NCBI RefSeq assembly: GCF_001704155.1
Contig: NZ_CP016294.1
Location: forward strand, 229,001-293,000
DNA: 64,000 nucleotides
DNA from: Stenotrophomonas rhizophila
GTDB taxonomy: Bacteria; Pseudomonadota; Gammaproteobacteria; Xanthomonadales; Xanthomonadaceae
Direction: 5' to 3'
Numbering within the stretch: position 1 is the stretch's first letter; every line of letters starts with the position of its first letter. Position numbers and translations under genes: made by a program. Positions 1-8,952 of the stretch are shown piece after piece. The notes under the pieces are model-generated. The model saw only the letters and a program-made list of their open reading frames with translations, ran no database searches and had not been told where the DNA came from.

Positions 1-1940
1 TGGGCAACACCGATTTCGATCTCAATGCCTCGCAGCCGGTGTCGCTGGTGTATGACGATGTGGTGCAGGAAAGCCCGCTGCTGAAGGGCTTCCCGCTGTT
101 CGACCTGGCCGGCGTGGAAGTACTGCGCGGCCCGCAGGGCACGCTGTTCGGGCGCAACACGCCGGCCGGCGTCGTGAAGTTCGATTCGGCCCGCCCGTCG
201 CAGGATGCCGATGGTTACGTCAAAGTCTCCTACGGCACCTATGACACCTGGAACACCCAGGCCGCCTACGGTGGCCCGCTGACCGACCGCTGGTCCGCGC
301 GCGTGTCGGGGCTGTACCAGCGCCGCGACAACTACGTGGACAACACCCGCCCGAACGCACCGGCCGAAGGCTTTGAAGGCTACGACGAAGCCGCCGGCCG
401 CGTGCAGTTCCTGTACGAAGGCGACGAATTCGAAGCGCTGTTCAACCTGCACAAGCGCAAGCTCAACGGCACCGCGCGCCTGTTCCGCGCCAACATCATC
501 CAGCCGGGCAGCAATGCGCTGGTGGAAAACTTCGACCGCGACAAGGTCTCCAACGACGGCGAGAACTTCTCCGAGCTGGAGACCTGGGGCGGCAGCGCGC
601 GCCTGCAGTGGAACCTGGGCAGCGTGACGCTGCACTCGATCACCGGTTATGAAACCGCCGAATCGCTCAACCATGGCGACATCGACGGCGGCTACGGCGC
701 CAGCTTCCTCGGCGCGGGCAACTACGGCCCGGGCTTCATTCCCTTCCCGTCCGAATCGGCCGACGGCCTGCCGCACCACCGCCAGTGGACCCAGGAATTC
801 CGCGTGGAATCCAACGAGTGGGGCCGCTTCGACTGGCAGGCGGGCGTGTTCTACTTCGATGAAGACGTCACCATCGACAGCTTCAACTACGATTCGCTGA
901 CCCCGGGCAACCCGCAGACCGGCCATGCCGTGCAGAGCCAGCGCAACAAGGCGTGGGCAGCGTTCGCGTCCGGCGATTTCGACGTGACCGACAAGTTCAA
1001 GCTGCGCGGCGGCGTGCGCTACACGCAGGACAAGAAGGACTTCACCGCCAGCGTGCTGCAGGCGGTGCCGGGCGGCACGCCGGTGAGCGGTCCGTACATC
1101 GCCAACACCGATGTCGACGATGTCAGCTGGGACCTGAGCGGTGTCTATCAGATCACCGACAACGTCAACACCTACGCCCGCGTGGCCAAGGGCTTCCGCG
1201 CGCCGTCCATCCAGGGCCGCCTGGCCTTCGGTGGCGTCTCGCAGGCCGACTCGGAGAAGGTGATTTCGTATGAAGTGGGCGTCAAGGCCGACCTGTTCGA
1301 CCGCCGCGCGCGCCTGGGCTTCAACATCTTCCGCTACAACGTCGATGGCCAGCAGCTGATCGCGGTGGGCGGCAGCAACAACACCGCCACCCTGCTCAAT
1401 GCCGACAAGACCATCGGCCAGGGCGCGGAGCTGGACTTCGAAGCCTACCTGACCGACCACGTGCTGCTGACCCTGGGCAGCAGCTACAACGACACCGAGA
1501 TCAAGGACCGCGACCTGGCGGTGGCGATCTGCGGCGGCGGCTGCACCATCACCGACCCGACCACCGTGATCAATGGTGGCACCTACGCGCTGGTCAACGG
1601 CAACCCGTTGCCGCAGGCGCCGAAGTGGATCCACAACCTGACGCTGCGCGCCGGCTTCCCGATCAACGATGCCAGCGAGCTTTACGTCTACACCGACTGG
1701 GCCTACCGCAGCCCGGTGAACTTCTTCCTGTACGAGTCGCCGGAGTTCCGCAGCCGCTCGTCGCTGGAAGGCGGCCTGCGCCTGGGCTACAACTGGGATT
1801 ACGGCCAGTACGACGTGGCCGTGTTTGGTCGCAACCTGACCAACCAGACCCGCGTGGTGGGTGCGATCGACTTCAACAACCTGACCGGCTTCCTCAACGA
1901 GCCGCGTACGTTTGGTGTGGAGTTCACCGCGAAGTTCTGA
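1..1940 (+). CDS. TonB-dependent outer-membrane receptor (5' end cut by window)
   Basis: The frame is open from base 3, so the gene begins before the window; about 645 C-terminal codons are present. The visible start is the end of the plug domain (VEVLRGPQGTLFGRNTPAGV, a strong plug signature), followed by a long beta-barrel of alternating aromatic and polar strands ending in Phe (FGVEFTAKF), as is usual for BAM-assembled barrels. Such receptors import siderophores, cobalamin or glycans using TonB energy; the substrate cannot be told from this sequence. A strong intrinsic terminator follows within 30 bases, so it is the last gene of its transcript. Any signal peptide and TonB box lie outside the window. 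Confidence 0.95.
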   Translation, partial: GNTDFDLNASQPVSLVYDDVVQESPLLKGFPLFDLAGVEVLRGPQGTLFGRNTPAGVVKFDSARPSQDADGYVKVSYGTYDTWNTQAAYGGPLTDRWSARVSGLYQRRDNYVDNTRPNAPAEGFEGYDEAAGRVQFLYEGDEFEALFNLHKRKLNGTARLFRANIIQPGSNALVENFDRDKVSNDGENFSELETWGGSARLQWNLGSVTLHSITGYETAESLNHGDIDGGYGASFLGAGNYGPGFIPFPSESADGLPHHRQWTQEFRVESNEWGRFDWQAGVFYFDEDVTIDSFNYDSLTPGNPQTGHAVQSQRNKAWAAFASGDFDVTDKFKLRGGVRYTQDKKDFTASVLQAVPGGTPVSGPYIANTDVDDVSWDLSGVYQITDNVNTYARVAKGFRAPSIQGRLAFGGVSQADSEKVISYEVGVKADLFDRRARLGFNIFRYNVDGQQLIAVGGSNNTATLLNADKTIGQGAELDFEAYLTDHVLLTLGSSYNDTEIKDRDLAVAICGGGCTITDPTTVINGGTYALVNGNPLPQAPKWIHNLTLRAGFPINDASELYVYTDWAYRSPVNFFLYESPEFRSRSSLEGGLRLGYNWDYGQYDVAVFGRNLTNQTRVVGAIDFNNLTGFLNEPRTFGVEFTAKF

Positions 1941-1966
1941 TCGGGGTGCGCAGCATGTAGAGGGAG

Positions 1967-1995
1967 ACGGCGCGGAGCAATCCGCGCCGTTTTTT
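1967..1995 (+). terminator. Intrinsic terminator of the TonB receptor gene
   Basis: A perfect 10-bp stem (ACGGCGCGGA with TCCGCGCCGT), a 4-base GCAA loop and a run of T form a textbook rho-independent terminator 26 bases after the stop codon. Confidence 0.9.
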
Positions 1996-2034
1996 GTCGA
2001 TCACAAACCGGTAACGCCGACGGTGACGCCGACG

Positions 2035-2199
2035 GTAGTGCCGACTGTTAGTCGGCAGCTCTCCCTTCCGAGGTCATGAGCGCCGGACGGGTGGCTTCGG
2101 CCGGGCGTAAACGTCGGTGTCGCTTCCACAATGGCAGTCATTCGACTTCGGATGCTTGCGCCGCGCTGCGCGCGGTCGCCGACTAACAGTCGGCGCTAC
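2035..2199. repeat. Inverted pair of GTAG (SMAG/REP-like) hairpins
   Basis: GTAG at 2035-2038 is followed by a GCCGAC/GTCGGC hairpin with a TGTTA loop; the same unit occurs reversed at 2177-2199 and ends in CTAC. The two units face each other across about 120 bases. This matches the SMAG elements described in Stenotrophomonas. The whole stretch 1941-2292 between the receptor and the acid phosphatase contains only the terminator, this pair and the flanking repeat at 2199-2270; no gene was recognised there. Confidence 0.85.
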
Positions 2200-2270
2200 G
2201 AATTGCTGGCGAACGTCCGTGGATCAGGATACGTCGCGAATTGCTGGCGAACGCGATCAGATCCGGATGC
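2199..2270. repeat. Direct repeat CGAATTGCTGGCGAACG next to the GTAG hairpin
   Basis: The 17-mer CGAATTGCTGGCGAACG occurs at 2199-2215 and 2237-2253. A third copy lies on the opposite strand at 25573-25589. At 2199 and at 25573 it directly abuts the GTAG tetranucleotide of a hairpin. The copy at 2237 lacks a hairpin but shares further sequence (ATCCGGAT) with the 25.5-kb copy. Confidence 0.8.
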
Positions 2271-2292
2271 GTCACCATCGGGCGACCCACCG

Positions 2293-3138
2293 TCACAGCG
2301 CGCTGGCGGGTCGCACCTTCAGTACCGTTTCCTCGGCCGCGCAATCGCGGCTGACGGTTGCGCCTGCCTTTCGGGCTGCGGCGATTTCCTTTCGGGCGGC
2401 CAGCAGGTCGCGGTTGAACTCGGCGTTGTCGTGCAGCCTCGCCACCGCCGCCGCGCCCATGAAGCGCCCTTCGAGAATGTCGCTCTGCCAGTGCACGTTG
2501 CACACCAGGCGGCTTTCACCGTAGTTGCGGCCGCGGGCCTGGATGGCGTCGGCGCGCTCGGGGACGACTTCCGACAGGATCAGCGCCCACGCCCAGCCGA
2601 TGGAGGTGTGGCCGGACGGGTAGGAGCCATTTTTGCGCAGGCCTTCTTCATCCTCCGGCGTGCAGGTCGGTTCGCCATTGACCATGAACGGGCGCGCGCG
2701 CTGGTAGTGGTGCTTGGCGGCGCGGGTGGCGGCGCTGGCATCGATGCGGCTGCGCTCGAGCAGGCGGTACAGCGCGGGGGTCTTCTGCGCATCCACGTCC
2801 AGCCCGATCGCGCAGGCGAACTGGTTCGCGCCCTCGGGGAAGCTCAGTTCGGCATCGCGGTGGGCCTGCGCGAAACGCGGGGTCTCGCGCAGGGCGCGCG
2901 CCTCCCGGCTGACCTGCTCGTCCAGCGCGAACCCGGCCGAGCCCGCCGCCGGCGGGGCCGGCACCAGCGCCAGGCTGTCCGGTACCGCGTCGGCCGCCAG
3001 GTAACCCACCGCCTTGGTCACCACCGAGGCCTCCACCGGCGTGGCCGGCGCGGCCACCGTGGTACAGCCGGCCAGGGCCGCAATCAGGGCGGTGGCCAGA
3101 AGGGGGCGCAGGAACGGGGCGGAAGCGGCAGCGTGCAT
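2293..3138 (-). CDS. Class A non-specific acid phosphatase (PAP2 fold), lipoprotein-type signal
   Basis: A 281-aa exported phosphatase. The N-terminus is a hydrophobic signal with a lipobox-like LAGC near residue 25. The three PAP2 motifs are present in order: KHHYQRARP (K-x6-RP), GSYPSGHTS, and SRLVCNVHWQSD (SR-x5-H-x3-D) with the catalytic His. GSYPSGHT is the class A bacterial acid phosphatase signature (PhoN/PhoC-like). It probably releases phosphate from organic monophosphates in the periplasm or at the envelope. It stands alone, divergent from the hydrolase gene at 3358; the 219 bases between them must hold both promoters. Family assignment is firm; substrate range is unknown. Confidence 0.92.
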   Translation of the reverse strand: MHAAASAPFLRPLLATALIAALAGCTTVAAPATPVEASVVTKAVGYLAADAVPDSLALVPAPPAAGSAGFALDEQVSREARALRETPRFAQAHRDAELSFPEGANQFACAIGLDVDAQKTPALYRLLERSRIDASAATRAAKHHYQRARPFMVNGEPTCTPEDEEGLRKNGSYPSGHTSIGWAWALILSEVVPERADAIQARGRNYGESRLVCNVHWQSDILEGRFMGAAAVARLHDNAEFNRDLLAARKEIAAARKAGATVSRDCAAEETVLKVRPASAL

Positions 3139-3357
3139 CGGCAGGTCTCAAAAGCGTGAAGCGCGCATGATCGCAGCTTCCCAGGCCCCTGCCAGCGGCC
3201 ACTGGTCATGCCGCCAGACCCGGCATGGCGCAGTGAAGGGCCGCGTTGGGAGTCGTTTCAAATGATAGGAATCCTCTACTGGTTCACGGAAACCGATTCG
3301 CAGGCGGAATAGCTTCTGTCGGCAATCAGGGGGATCACCGGGAAAGGGAGTCACAGG

Positions 3358-4239
3358 ATGCAAAGCACTGCAGTGGGGAAGGGCGCGGGCCTGGCCCTGG
3401 GAATGATGCTGGCCTGCGCCAGCGCGCATGCCGCCGACGTGGTGGGCGTGGCGTTCGTGCACGGCACCGGCAAGCAGACCGATGCGCGCGCCGATTACTG
3501 GCAGCCGGGCATCATCGACACGGTACGCCAGGGCCTGCCCAACAGCGCCAATTACACCGTGGTCAACTGCGATTTCGAGCAGTACATGTGGAAGCCTGAA
3601 GCGGCCGGTTGCCTGGCCGGGCAGCTCACCACCTTCATCAACACCCGTGGCATCACCAGGCTGGTGGTGATCACCCATTCCAACGGCGGCAACGTGGTGC
3701 GCTGGATCCTGTCCAACCCCACCTACGACAGCCGCTATCCGAAGCTTATCCTGACCATCAGCAAGGTCACTGCGCTGGCGCCCTCGTCGGCCGGCACGCC
3801 GCTGGCCGACGCGGTGCTCAACGGCAACGCCTTCGAAGCGTCGGTCGGCTGGCTGCTGGGTTACCAGAACGATGCGGTGCGCATGCAGCAGGTGGGCTGG
3901 ATGGCCACCTACAACGCGCAGAACCTGTACGGCACTTCCGGTCGCCCGGCGCTGCCCAAGCCGTTCCGCGCGGTGGTGGGTTCGGATGTGGAATCGGCGG
4001 TGTGGGACAGCAACAGCTACTGCGGTGGCTATGCGCAGAACGTGGGGCTGGAGCTCACCCAGAACTGGCTCGACAGCTGTTCCGATGGCTTCCTGGAATG
4101 CAGCAGCCAGAAGGCGGCCGGCAGCGTGCTGTTCACCGACAAGGCGCGCACCAACGGCGCCGAACCGCTCAGCCACAACCAGAGCCGGCGCGAATGCTTC
4201 GGCCTGGGCGCGATCCTGCGCAACGACCTGACCCTCTGA
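3358..4239 (+). CDS. Secreted lipase-like alpha/beta hydrolase
   Basis: A 293-aa protein with an N-terminal signal peptide ending near ASAHA/AD. An oxyanion-type VHGTGKQ lies at about residue 34 and the nucleophile elbow is THSNGG (Ser108), a variant of G-x-S-x-G in which the first Gly is Thr, seen in several lipases. Several cysteines in the C-terminal half suggest disulfides in an exported enzyme. A GGGAG ribosome site lies about 10 bases before the ATG. The next gene starts 10 bases after the stop, so the two are probably co-transcribed and may act together. The substrate (lipid or other ester) is not determined. Confidence 0.8.
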   Translation: MQSTAVGKGAGLALGMMLACASAHAADVVGVAFVHGTGKQTDARADYWQPGIIDTVRQGLPNSANYTVVNCDFEQYMWKPEAAGCLAGQLTTFINTRGITRLVVITHSNGGNVVRWILSNPTYDSRYPKLILTISKVTALAPSSAGTPLADAVLNGNAFEASVGWLLGYQNDAVRMQQVGWMATYNAQNLYGTSGRPALPKPFRAVVGSDVESAVWDSNSYCGGYAQNVGLELTQNWLDSCSDGFLECSSQKAAGSVLFTDKARTNGAEPLSHNQSRRECFGLGAILRNDLTL

Positions 4240-4249
4240 GGAGCACGCC

Positions 4250-5458
4250 ATGACGTCACGATTGATGCTTGCCATGGCCGTCGCCTCGGCGCTGTCCGCG
4301 CTGCCGCTGCACGCCGCCCAACCGCTGCAGGCCGCGCGCGGCACCGACCAGGTGGCCCCACGCGTGGAACGCGCGCCGATGCCCGATGCCACGGTGGAAC
4401 GCGCCCCCGTGCGCTTTGCCTGGGCGCTGGACCCGACCCGGGCGCTCAGCGCGCCGGCCCCGTTCGTTGCATTGAGCCGCAGCTACTGGGACACCGTGGA
4501 TGCGGCCACGCTGCAGCGCGGCCTGGAGCTGCCGCTCACCGCGCCGGATGCGGTGATCCAGGTCAGCCCGGTGCAGGGTGCCCGCGCGCTGGAGGTGGAG
4601 CAACTGCAGGTGCGCGATCCCTCCGGTGCGGTAGCGCTGGATAAAGTGGTCGATGCCCAGCAGCTGCGCGCTGCAGGCATGGGCGTGGGCGAGGGCAGCG
4701 CGATGGCGCGGACCGGCGCCAGCACGGCGGTGGGCACCTACCGCCTGCAGGCCGCGCAGGCCCAGGGCCGCTACGTGGTGCAGGTGCTGGAGCCCAACAG
4801 CCCGATCGCGCTGACCCTGCAGGCCGACCGCCAGCAGGTGCTGGCCGGTGGCAGCGTGCTGTTGAACGCACGCCTGCAGCACGACGGTGGCAACGCGGCG
4901 CGGGCGGCGGGGCGCTCGGCAGCGCGCACGCTGCCAGCGGGCGGCGAAGCACTGCTGGTGGCACCGGACGGGCGCAGCTGGCCGGTGCCGCTGGTGGCCG
5001 GCAAGGATGGCCTGCGCGCCCAGGTGACCATTCCCGAGGATGTGGGGCAGGCACAGGGGCTGTGGGAGCTGCAGGCCTTCGTGACCGCGCAGGGCGTGCA
5101 GCGTGACGCCAAGGTGGCGTTCGCCGTGGCCCGGCCGACGGCGCGCTTCAGCGGCCAGGTCGAGGTGGATCCCGCCCGGCGCCAGGTGCGGCTGCCGCTG
5201 CAGATCGGCGCGCCGGGCCGTTACGAGGCACGCGGCACGCTGCATGCCACCGGGCCCGACGGCAGGTTGCACCCGGTGGCGCAGGCGCATAGCGCGGCGT
5301 GGTTCGATGCGGCCGGTGCCGGCGAACTGCTGCTGGCGTTCGACACGGTGGCATTACCGGGTGGCTACGGCGCCCCCTTCGAACTGCGTGACCTGCAGTT
5401 GCAGGACCAGGGCCGGATGGCCCCGATCGAAAGCCGCGCAGTAGCGGTGCGGTTCTGA
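4250..5458 (+). CDS. Exported protein of unknown function (possibly DUF4785), partner of the upstream hydrolase
   Basis: A 402-aa protein with a clean signal peptide (cleavage near LPLHAA, residue 23). There are no enzyme motifs. The sequence is rich in beta-prone segments and includes two Ig-like stretches (about residues 180-280 and 290-400). From memory it resembles DUF4785 proteins; this should be tested by profile search. A GAGGAG ribosome site lies in the short gap after the hydrolase stop. The tight pairing suggests a chaperone, foldase-like or surface partner for the hydrolase, but that is inference. Confidence 0.7.
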   Translation: MTSRLMLAMAVASALSALPLHAAQPLQAARGTDQVAPRVERAPMPDATVERAPVRFAWALDPTRALSAPAPFVALSRSYWDTVDAATLQRGLELPLTAPDAVIQVSPVQGARALEVEQLQVRDPSGAVALDKVVDAQQLRAAGMGVGEGSAMARTGASTAVGTYRLQAAQAQGRYVVQVLEPNSPIALTLQADRQQVLAGGSVLLNARLQHDGGNAARAAGRSAARTLPAGGEALLVAPDGRSWPVPLVAGKDGLRAQVTIPEDVGQAQGLWELQAFVTAQGVQRDAKVAFAVARPTARFSGQVEVDPARRQVRLPLQIGAPGRYEARGTLHATGPDGRLHPVAQAHSAAWFDAAGAGELLLAFDTVALPGGYGAPFELRDLQLQDQGRMAPIESRAVAVRF

Positions 5459-5463
5459 TGGAG

Positions 5464-5490
5464 GCCGGGGGCGGCAACGCCGCCCCCGGC
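5464..5490. terminator. Bidirectional terminator hairpin between convergent genes
   Basis: A perfect 12-bp stem (GCCGGGGGCGGC with GCCGCCCCCGGC) and an AAC loop fills the 34-base gap between the plus-strand gene ending at 5458 and the minus-strand ABC gene ending at 5493. There is no U-tract. Confidence 0.75.
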
Positions 5491-5492
5491 TG

Positions 5493-6323
5493 TCACCCCG
5501 CGAAGGCGGTCAAGCGGCCCTCGTGCTCGATGACCTGGATCGGCCCGCCGAATACCTCCGACAGCGGCCCATCGCGCAGCAATTCCGCCCGTGTGCCATC
5601 GGCGGCGATCCGGCCGCCGCGCAGCAGCACCACGCGTTCGATTTCCGGAATCACTTCTTCGATGTGGTGGGTCACCAGCACCAGGGTGATGCCCTGCGCG
5701 GCCAGCGTGCGCATGGTGGCGATCAGATGCTGGCGCGCCACCAGGTCCAGCCCGGTGGACGGCTCGTCCAGCAGCAGCGCCTGCGGCCGGTTCACCAGCG
5801 CACGGGCGATCAGCACGCGCCGGGTTTCACCGGCGGACAATTCGGCATAGCCCCGGTGCAGCAATGGCAACGCCCCGGTCAGTGCCAGCGTCTCGCGCAC
5901 CCGCGCGCGCATGTCGTCGGTGACCTCGCGGAAGGCGGGCACCACGAAGCTGGCAAAGAACCCCGACAGCACCGCTTCTTCCACGGTCAGCCCGGGCATG
6001 TCGGCCAGGTTGCTGCTCAGGTCACCGGTGACGATGCCCAGCTGCGAGCGCAGCCGGTCCACCTGCCAGCGGTTCTGCCCGAGCACGCGCACGGCGACGG
6101 TGCCGTCCGCGTGCGCCAGCGGGTACAGCTCACGGGTGATGAGCTTGATGAAGGAGGATTTGCCGCAGCCATTGGGGCCGAGCAGCGCGGTGTGCTGGCC
6201 CTGGGCGATGCGCAGGCTCAGGTCATGCAGCACGCGGACCTGCCCCCGGATCACACAGGCGCGGTCAAGTTCGATCAGGGGGGCGGCGGCGGCGATGGCC
6301 GGCGGTGGGGTGGCAACGGTCAT
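5493..6323 (-). CDS. ABC-type ATP-binding protein
   Basis: A stand-alone ABC ATPase of 276 aa from the ATG at 6323. Motifs in order are Walker A GPNGCGKSS, a Q-loop region, signature LSAGETRR, Walker B ALLLDEPSTG and switch His in VTHHIEEV. The frame extends upstream to a TTG at 6359, but the added residues look like spurious non-coding extension; the start is uncertain because neither has a good ribosome site. The sequence resembles the ModF/YlmA-like group of ABC ATPases. No permease or binding protein lies next to it, so its partner and substrate are unknown. Confidence 0.87.
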   Translation of the reverse strand: MTVATPPPAIAAAAPLIELDRACVIRGQVRVLHDLSLRIAQGQHTALLGPNGCGKSSFIKLITRELYPLAHADGTVAVRVLGQNRWQVDRLRSQLGIVTGDLSSNLADMPGLTVEEAVLSGFFASFVVPAFREVTDDMRARVRETLALTGALPLLHRGYAELSAGETRRVLIARALVNRPQALLLDEPSTGLDLVARQHLIATMRTLAAQGITLVLVTHHIEEVIPEIERVVLLRGGRIAADGTRAELLRDGPLSEVFGGPIQVIEHEGRLTAFAG

Positions 6324-6472
6324 GAATGCGGGGGCAATGCTCACGAAGGGGGAAAACAACTGAATGACTGCGCAAAAATCGCATCAGACGGATGAAGTTT
6401 GCAACGTCTGGCCCCATGATGGATCCACCTGTCACCGTTTCCCTGCTGGCCATCACGGCCCGGAGTCCTGCG

Positions 6473-7675
6473 ATGCTCGATACCCTCATCAACTTCCTGA
6501 CCGGCGGTGTCGTCGGCCTCGGCTGGTGGGGCATGGGCCTGGTGCTGCTGGTGTTCACCCAGCTCACCATCTTTGCCGTCACGCTCTACCTGCATCGCAG
6601 CCAGGCGCACCGCGGCGTCGATTTCCACCCGGTCATCGCGCACTTCTTCCGCTTCTGGACCTGGCTCACCACCTCCATGATCACCAAGGAGTGGGTAGCC
6701 ATCCACCGCAAGCACCACGCCAAGGTGGAAACCGACGAAGACCCGCACAGCCCGGTGACCAAGGGCATTGGCACGGTGTTCTGGCGCGGCGTGGAGCTGT
6801 ACCGCGAAGCCCGTGGCATGCGCGCGGACATCGAACAGTACGGCCGCGGCGCCCCGGAAGACTGGATCGAGCGCCACCTGTACACCCCGCACGCCAACCT
6901 GGGCCCGGTAGCCCTGCTGGCGGTGAACCTGCTGCTGTTCGGCCTGCCCGGCGTGGCCCTGTGGGCGATCCAGATGGCGTGGATTCCGTTCTGGGCCGCC
7001 GGCGTGGTCAACGGCCTGGGCCACTGGTGGGGCTACCGCAACTTCGAGTCGGCCGATACCTCCACCAACCTCACCCCGTGGGCGTTCTGGATCGGCGGCG
7101 AAGAGCTGCACAACAACCACCATGCCTTCCCCAGCTCGGCCCGCTTCTCGATGCGCCGCTGGGAGTTCGATATCGGCTGGGCGGCGATCCGTGGCCTGCA
7201 GGCCGTGGGCCTGGCCAAGGTGCTGCGCGTGGCGCCCAGCATGGACGTGCGCCCGAACATCGCCGTGCCCGATGCCGAAACCCTGAAGGCCCTGCTCTCG
7301 CACCGCTTCCAGGCCATGACCGATTACCAGCGCAATGTGTTCGTGCCGGCCCTGCGCGAAGAAGCCGCGTTTGCCGGTGCCAAGCTGCGCAAGCTGCTGC
7401 CGCGCCGCATGCGCCGGGGCCTGGTCAACGACGGCCGCTGGCTCAAGCCCGATTGCCGCGCCGAACTCAGCAGCTGGGTCGAACAGCGCCCGCGCATCCG
7501 CGTGCTGGTTGAACACCGCGCGCGCCTGGCCGCCCTGCTGGAAGCCCGTGGCAACGATGCCGCCGAACGCCTGAAGCTGCTCCAGGCCTGGTGCCATGAA
7601 GCCGAGGCCAGTGGCATCGCCGCGCTGCAGAACTACGCCGCGCGCCTGAAAGGCTACGCGCTGACGGCGCACTGA
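6473..7675 (+). CDS. desA: Membrane fatty-acid (delta-9 type) desaturase, DesA-like
   Basis: A 400-aa integral membrane di-iron desaturase. The three His boxes are present: HRSQAH (about residue 43), HRKHH (about 80) and ELHNNHHAF (about 210). The context KEWVAIHRKHHAK and GGEELHNNHH closely matches remembered Pseudomonas DesA, which desaturates phospholipid acyl chains. The ATG at 6473 was chosen because GGAG lies 8 bases upstream; the frame opens earlier at 6392 without a ribosome site. The C-terminal 120 residues are soluble and Arg-rich. A strong terminator lies 30 bases after the stop. No adjacent regulator such as DesT is seen; the ABC gene is divergent. Confidence 0.88.
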   Translation: MLDTLINFLTGGVVGLGWWGMGLVLLVFTQLTIFAVTLYLHRSQAHRGVDFHPVIAHFFRFWTWLTTSMITKEWVAIHRKHHAKVETDEDPHSPVTKGIGTVFWRGVELYREARGMRADIEQYGRGAPEDWIERHLYTPHANLGPVALLAVNLLLFGLPGVALWAIQMAWIPFWAAGVVNGLGHWWGYRNFESADTSTNLTPWAFWIGGEELHNNHHAFPSSARFSMRRWEFDIGWAAIRGLQAVGLAKVLRVAPSMDVRPNIAVPDAETLKALLSHRFQAMTDYQRNVFVPALREEAAFAGAKLRKLLPRRMRRGLVNDGRWLKPDCRAELSSWVEQRPRIRVLVEHRARLAALLEARGNDAAERLKLLQAWCHEAEASGIAALQNYAARLKGYALTAH

Positions 7676-7704
7676 CCGGTGCGGCCTGCCCCTCGCACCA
7701 CCGG

Positions 7705-7730
7705 AAAGCGCCGCCTTGTGCGGCGTTTTT
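7705..7730 (+). terminator. Intrinsic terminator after the desaturase, overlapping the next gene's start
   Basis: A 10-bp stem (AAAGCGCCGC with GCGGCGTTTT, one wobble pair) with a CTTGT loop ends in TTTTT. It lies where the EF-hand gene's best GTG start (7718) also lies, so the terminator and start region coincide. Confidence 0.85.
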
Positions 7731-8047
7731 CCTGCGCGTCCCTGTTGCTGCTCGCCGCCGCCGCGCAGGCCCAGGTCACCGACACCGGCAGTTACCTGCA
7801 GCGCATGGATGCCGATGGCGACGGCAAGGTCAGCGTCGAGGAGTATGTGCAATGGATGATGTACGCCTTCGACCGCATGGACCGCAACGCCGACGGCGTG
7901 CTCAGCGCCGATGAACTGCCCGGCGGCAAAGGCAGGCCGATCACCCGCGAGCAGCAACGGCAGACGATCATCGAACGCTTCCACAAGCAGGACGCCAACG
8001 GTGACGGCTTCCTGAGCGCGAAAGAACTCGCCGCCCCACCCCGATGA
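7718..8047 (+). CDS. Exported EF-hand calcium-binding protein
   Basis: From the GTG at 7718 the product is 109 aa: a signal peptide (RRFSCASLLLLAAAAQA) followed by three EF-hand loops, DADGDGKVSVEE (31-42), DRNADGVLSADE (55-66) and DANGDGFLSAKE (92-103), all with Asp/Asn ligands and the terminal Glu. It probably binds calcium in the periplasm. The alternative GTG at 7679 would extend the N-terminus by 13 residues. GGAAAG at 7703-7708 could serve as ribosome site. The 5' end overlaps the desaturase terminator. No calcium-responsive partner is evident nearby. Confidence 0.8.
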   Translation: MRRFSCASLLLLAAAAQAQVTDTGSYLQRMDADGDGKVSVEEYVQWMMYAFDRMDRNADGVLSADELPGGKGRPITREQQRQTIIERFHKQDANGDGFLSAKELAAPPR

Positions 8048-8074
8048 CACCGCGCACCCGCCTGCCATTCCCCC

Positions 8075-8887
8075 ATGCCTGAACTTCCCGAAGTAGAAAC
8101 CACCCGCCGAGGCCTGGCCCCGCACCTGGAAGGCCGCCGCGTGCACGGCGTGATCCTGCGCCGGCCGGACCTGCGTTGGCCGATTCCCGACGAGATCAGC
8201 GCGCTGCTGCCCGGCCAGGCGATTGAAGGCGTGCGCCGCCGCGCCAAGTATCTGCTGCTTGATACCGCCATCGGCAGCGCGGTGCTGCACCTGGGCATGT
8301 CCGGCAGCCTGCGTGTATTAGCGGGGGACACCCCGGTCCGCGCGCACGATCACGTCGATATCAGCCTGGACAACGGCCGCCTGCTGCGTTTCAACGACCC
8401 GCGCCGGTTCGGCAGCCTGCTGTGGCAGCCGGCCGGGGACACCCACCCGCTGCTGGCCGGGCTGGGCCCGGAGCCGCTGGACGACGCCTTCGACGGCGAC
8501 TACCTGTTCCAGCGCAGCCGCGGCCGCAGTGCCTCGGTGAAGACCTTCCTGATGGACCAGGCCATCGTGGTCGGGGTGGGCAACATCTACGCCGCTGAGA
8601 GCCTGTTCATGGCCGGGATCAATCCGCTGCGTGAAGCCGGGAAGATCTCGCGTGAGCGCTACCAGCGCCTGGCCACGGCGGTGAAGCAGATCCTGGCCTA
8701 TGCCATCACCCGTGGCGGCACCACCCTGCGCGATTTCATCAACCCCGACGGCGCCCCGGGCTATTTCGAGCAGGAACTGCTGGTCTACGGCCGTGAAGGC
8801 GAACCCTGCCGGCAGTGCGGGCGCGCCCTGCGCCACGCCACCATTGGCCAGCGCGCCAGCGTCTGGTGCGGCCACTGCCAGCGCTGA
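8075..8887 (+). CDS. mutM: Formamidopyrimidine-DNA glycosylase / AP lyase
   Basis: A 270-aa base-excision repair enzyme that removes 8-oxoguanine and formamidopyrimidines. The mature N-terminus PELPEVET carries the catalytic Pro1 and Glu2, and the conserved Lys lies in RRAKYLLL. The helix-two-turn-helix region [10 protein letters not shown] and a C-terminal zinc finger (CRQCG ... WCGHC) complete the family set. The length equals the usual 270 aa. It stands 27 bases after the EF-hand gene on the same strand; functional linkage to that gene is unlikely. Confidence 0.98.
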   Translation: MPELPEVETTRRGLAPHLEGRRVHGVILRRPDLRWPIPDEISALLPGQAIEGVRRRAKYLLLDTAIGSAVLHLGMSGSLRVLAGDTPVRAHDHVDISLDNGRLLRFNDPRRFGSLLWQPAGDTHPLLAGLGPEPLDDAFDGDYLFQRSRGRSASVKTFLMDQAIVVGVGNIYAAESLFMAGINPLREAGKISRERYQRLATAVKQILAYAITRGGTTLRDFINPDGAPGYFEQELLVYGREGEPCRQCGRALRHATIGQRASVWCGHCQR

Positions 8888-8952
8888 ACTGTCCTACGCA
8901 TCTGCAGGAAGCGGCGCTATAGTCGGCCAAACGTCACCGGCGGGGGTGTGCG

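Noticed and set aside
2131-3159. A plus-strand frame over the acid phosphatase
   Set aside because: The opposite strand carries the three PAP2 motifs and a signal peptide; the plus frame also runs through a GTAG hairpin.
3675-3690. Broken active site in the lipase-like hydrolase because G-x-S-x-G reads T-H-S-N-G
   Set aside because: Several lipase groups use A/T at the first position; the elbow context is otherwise normal.
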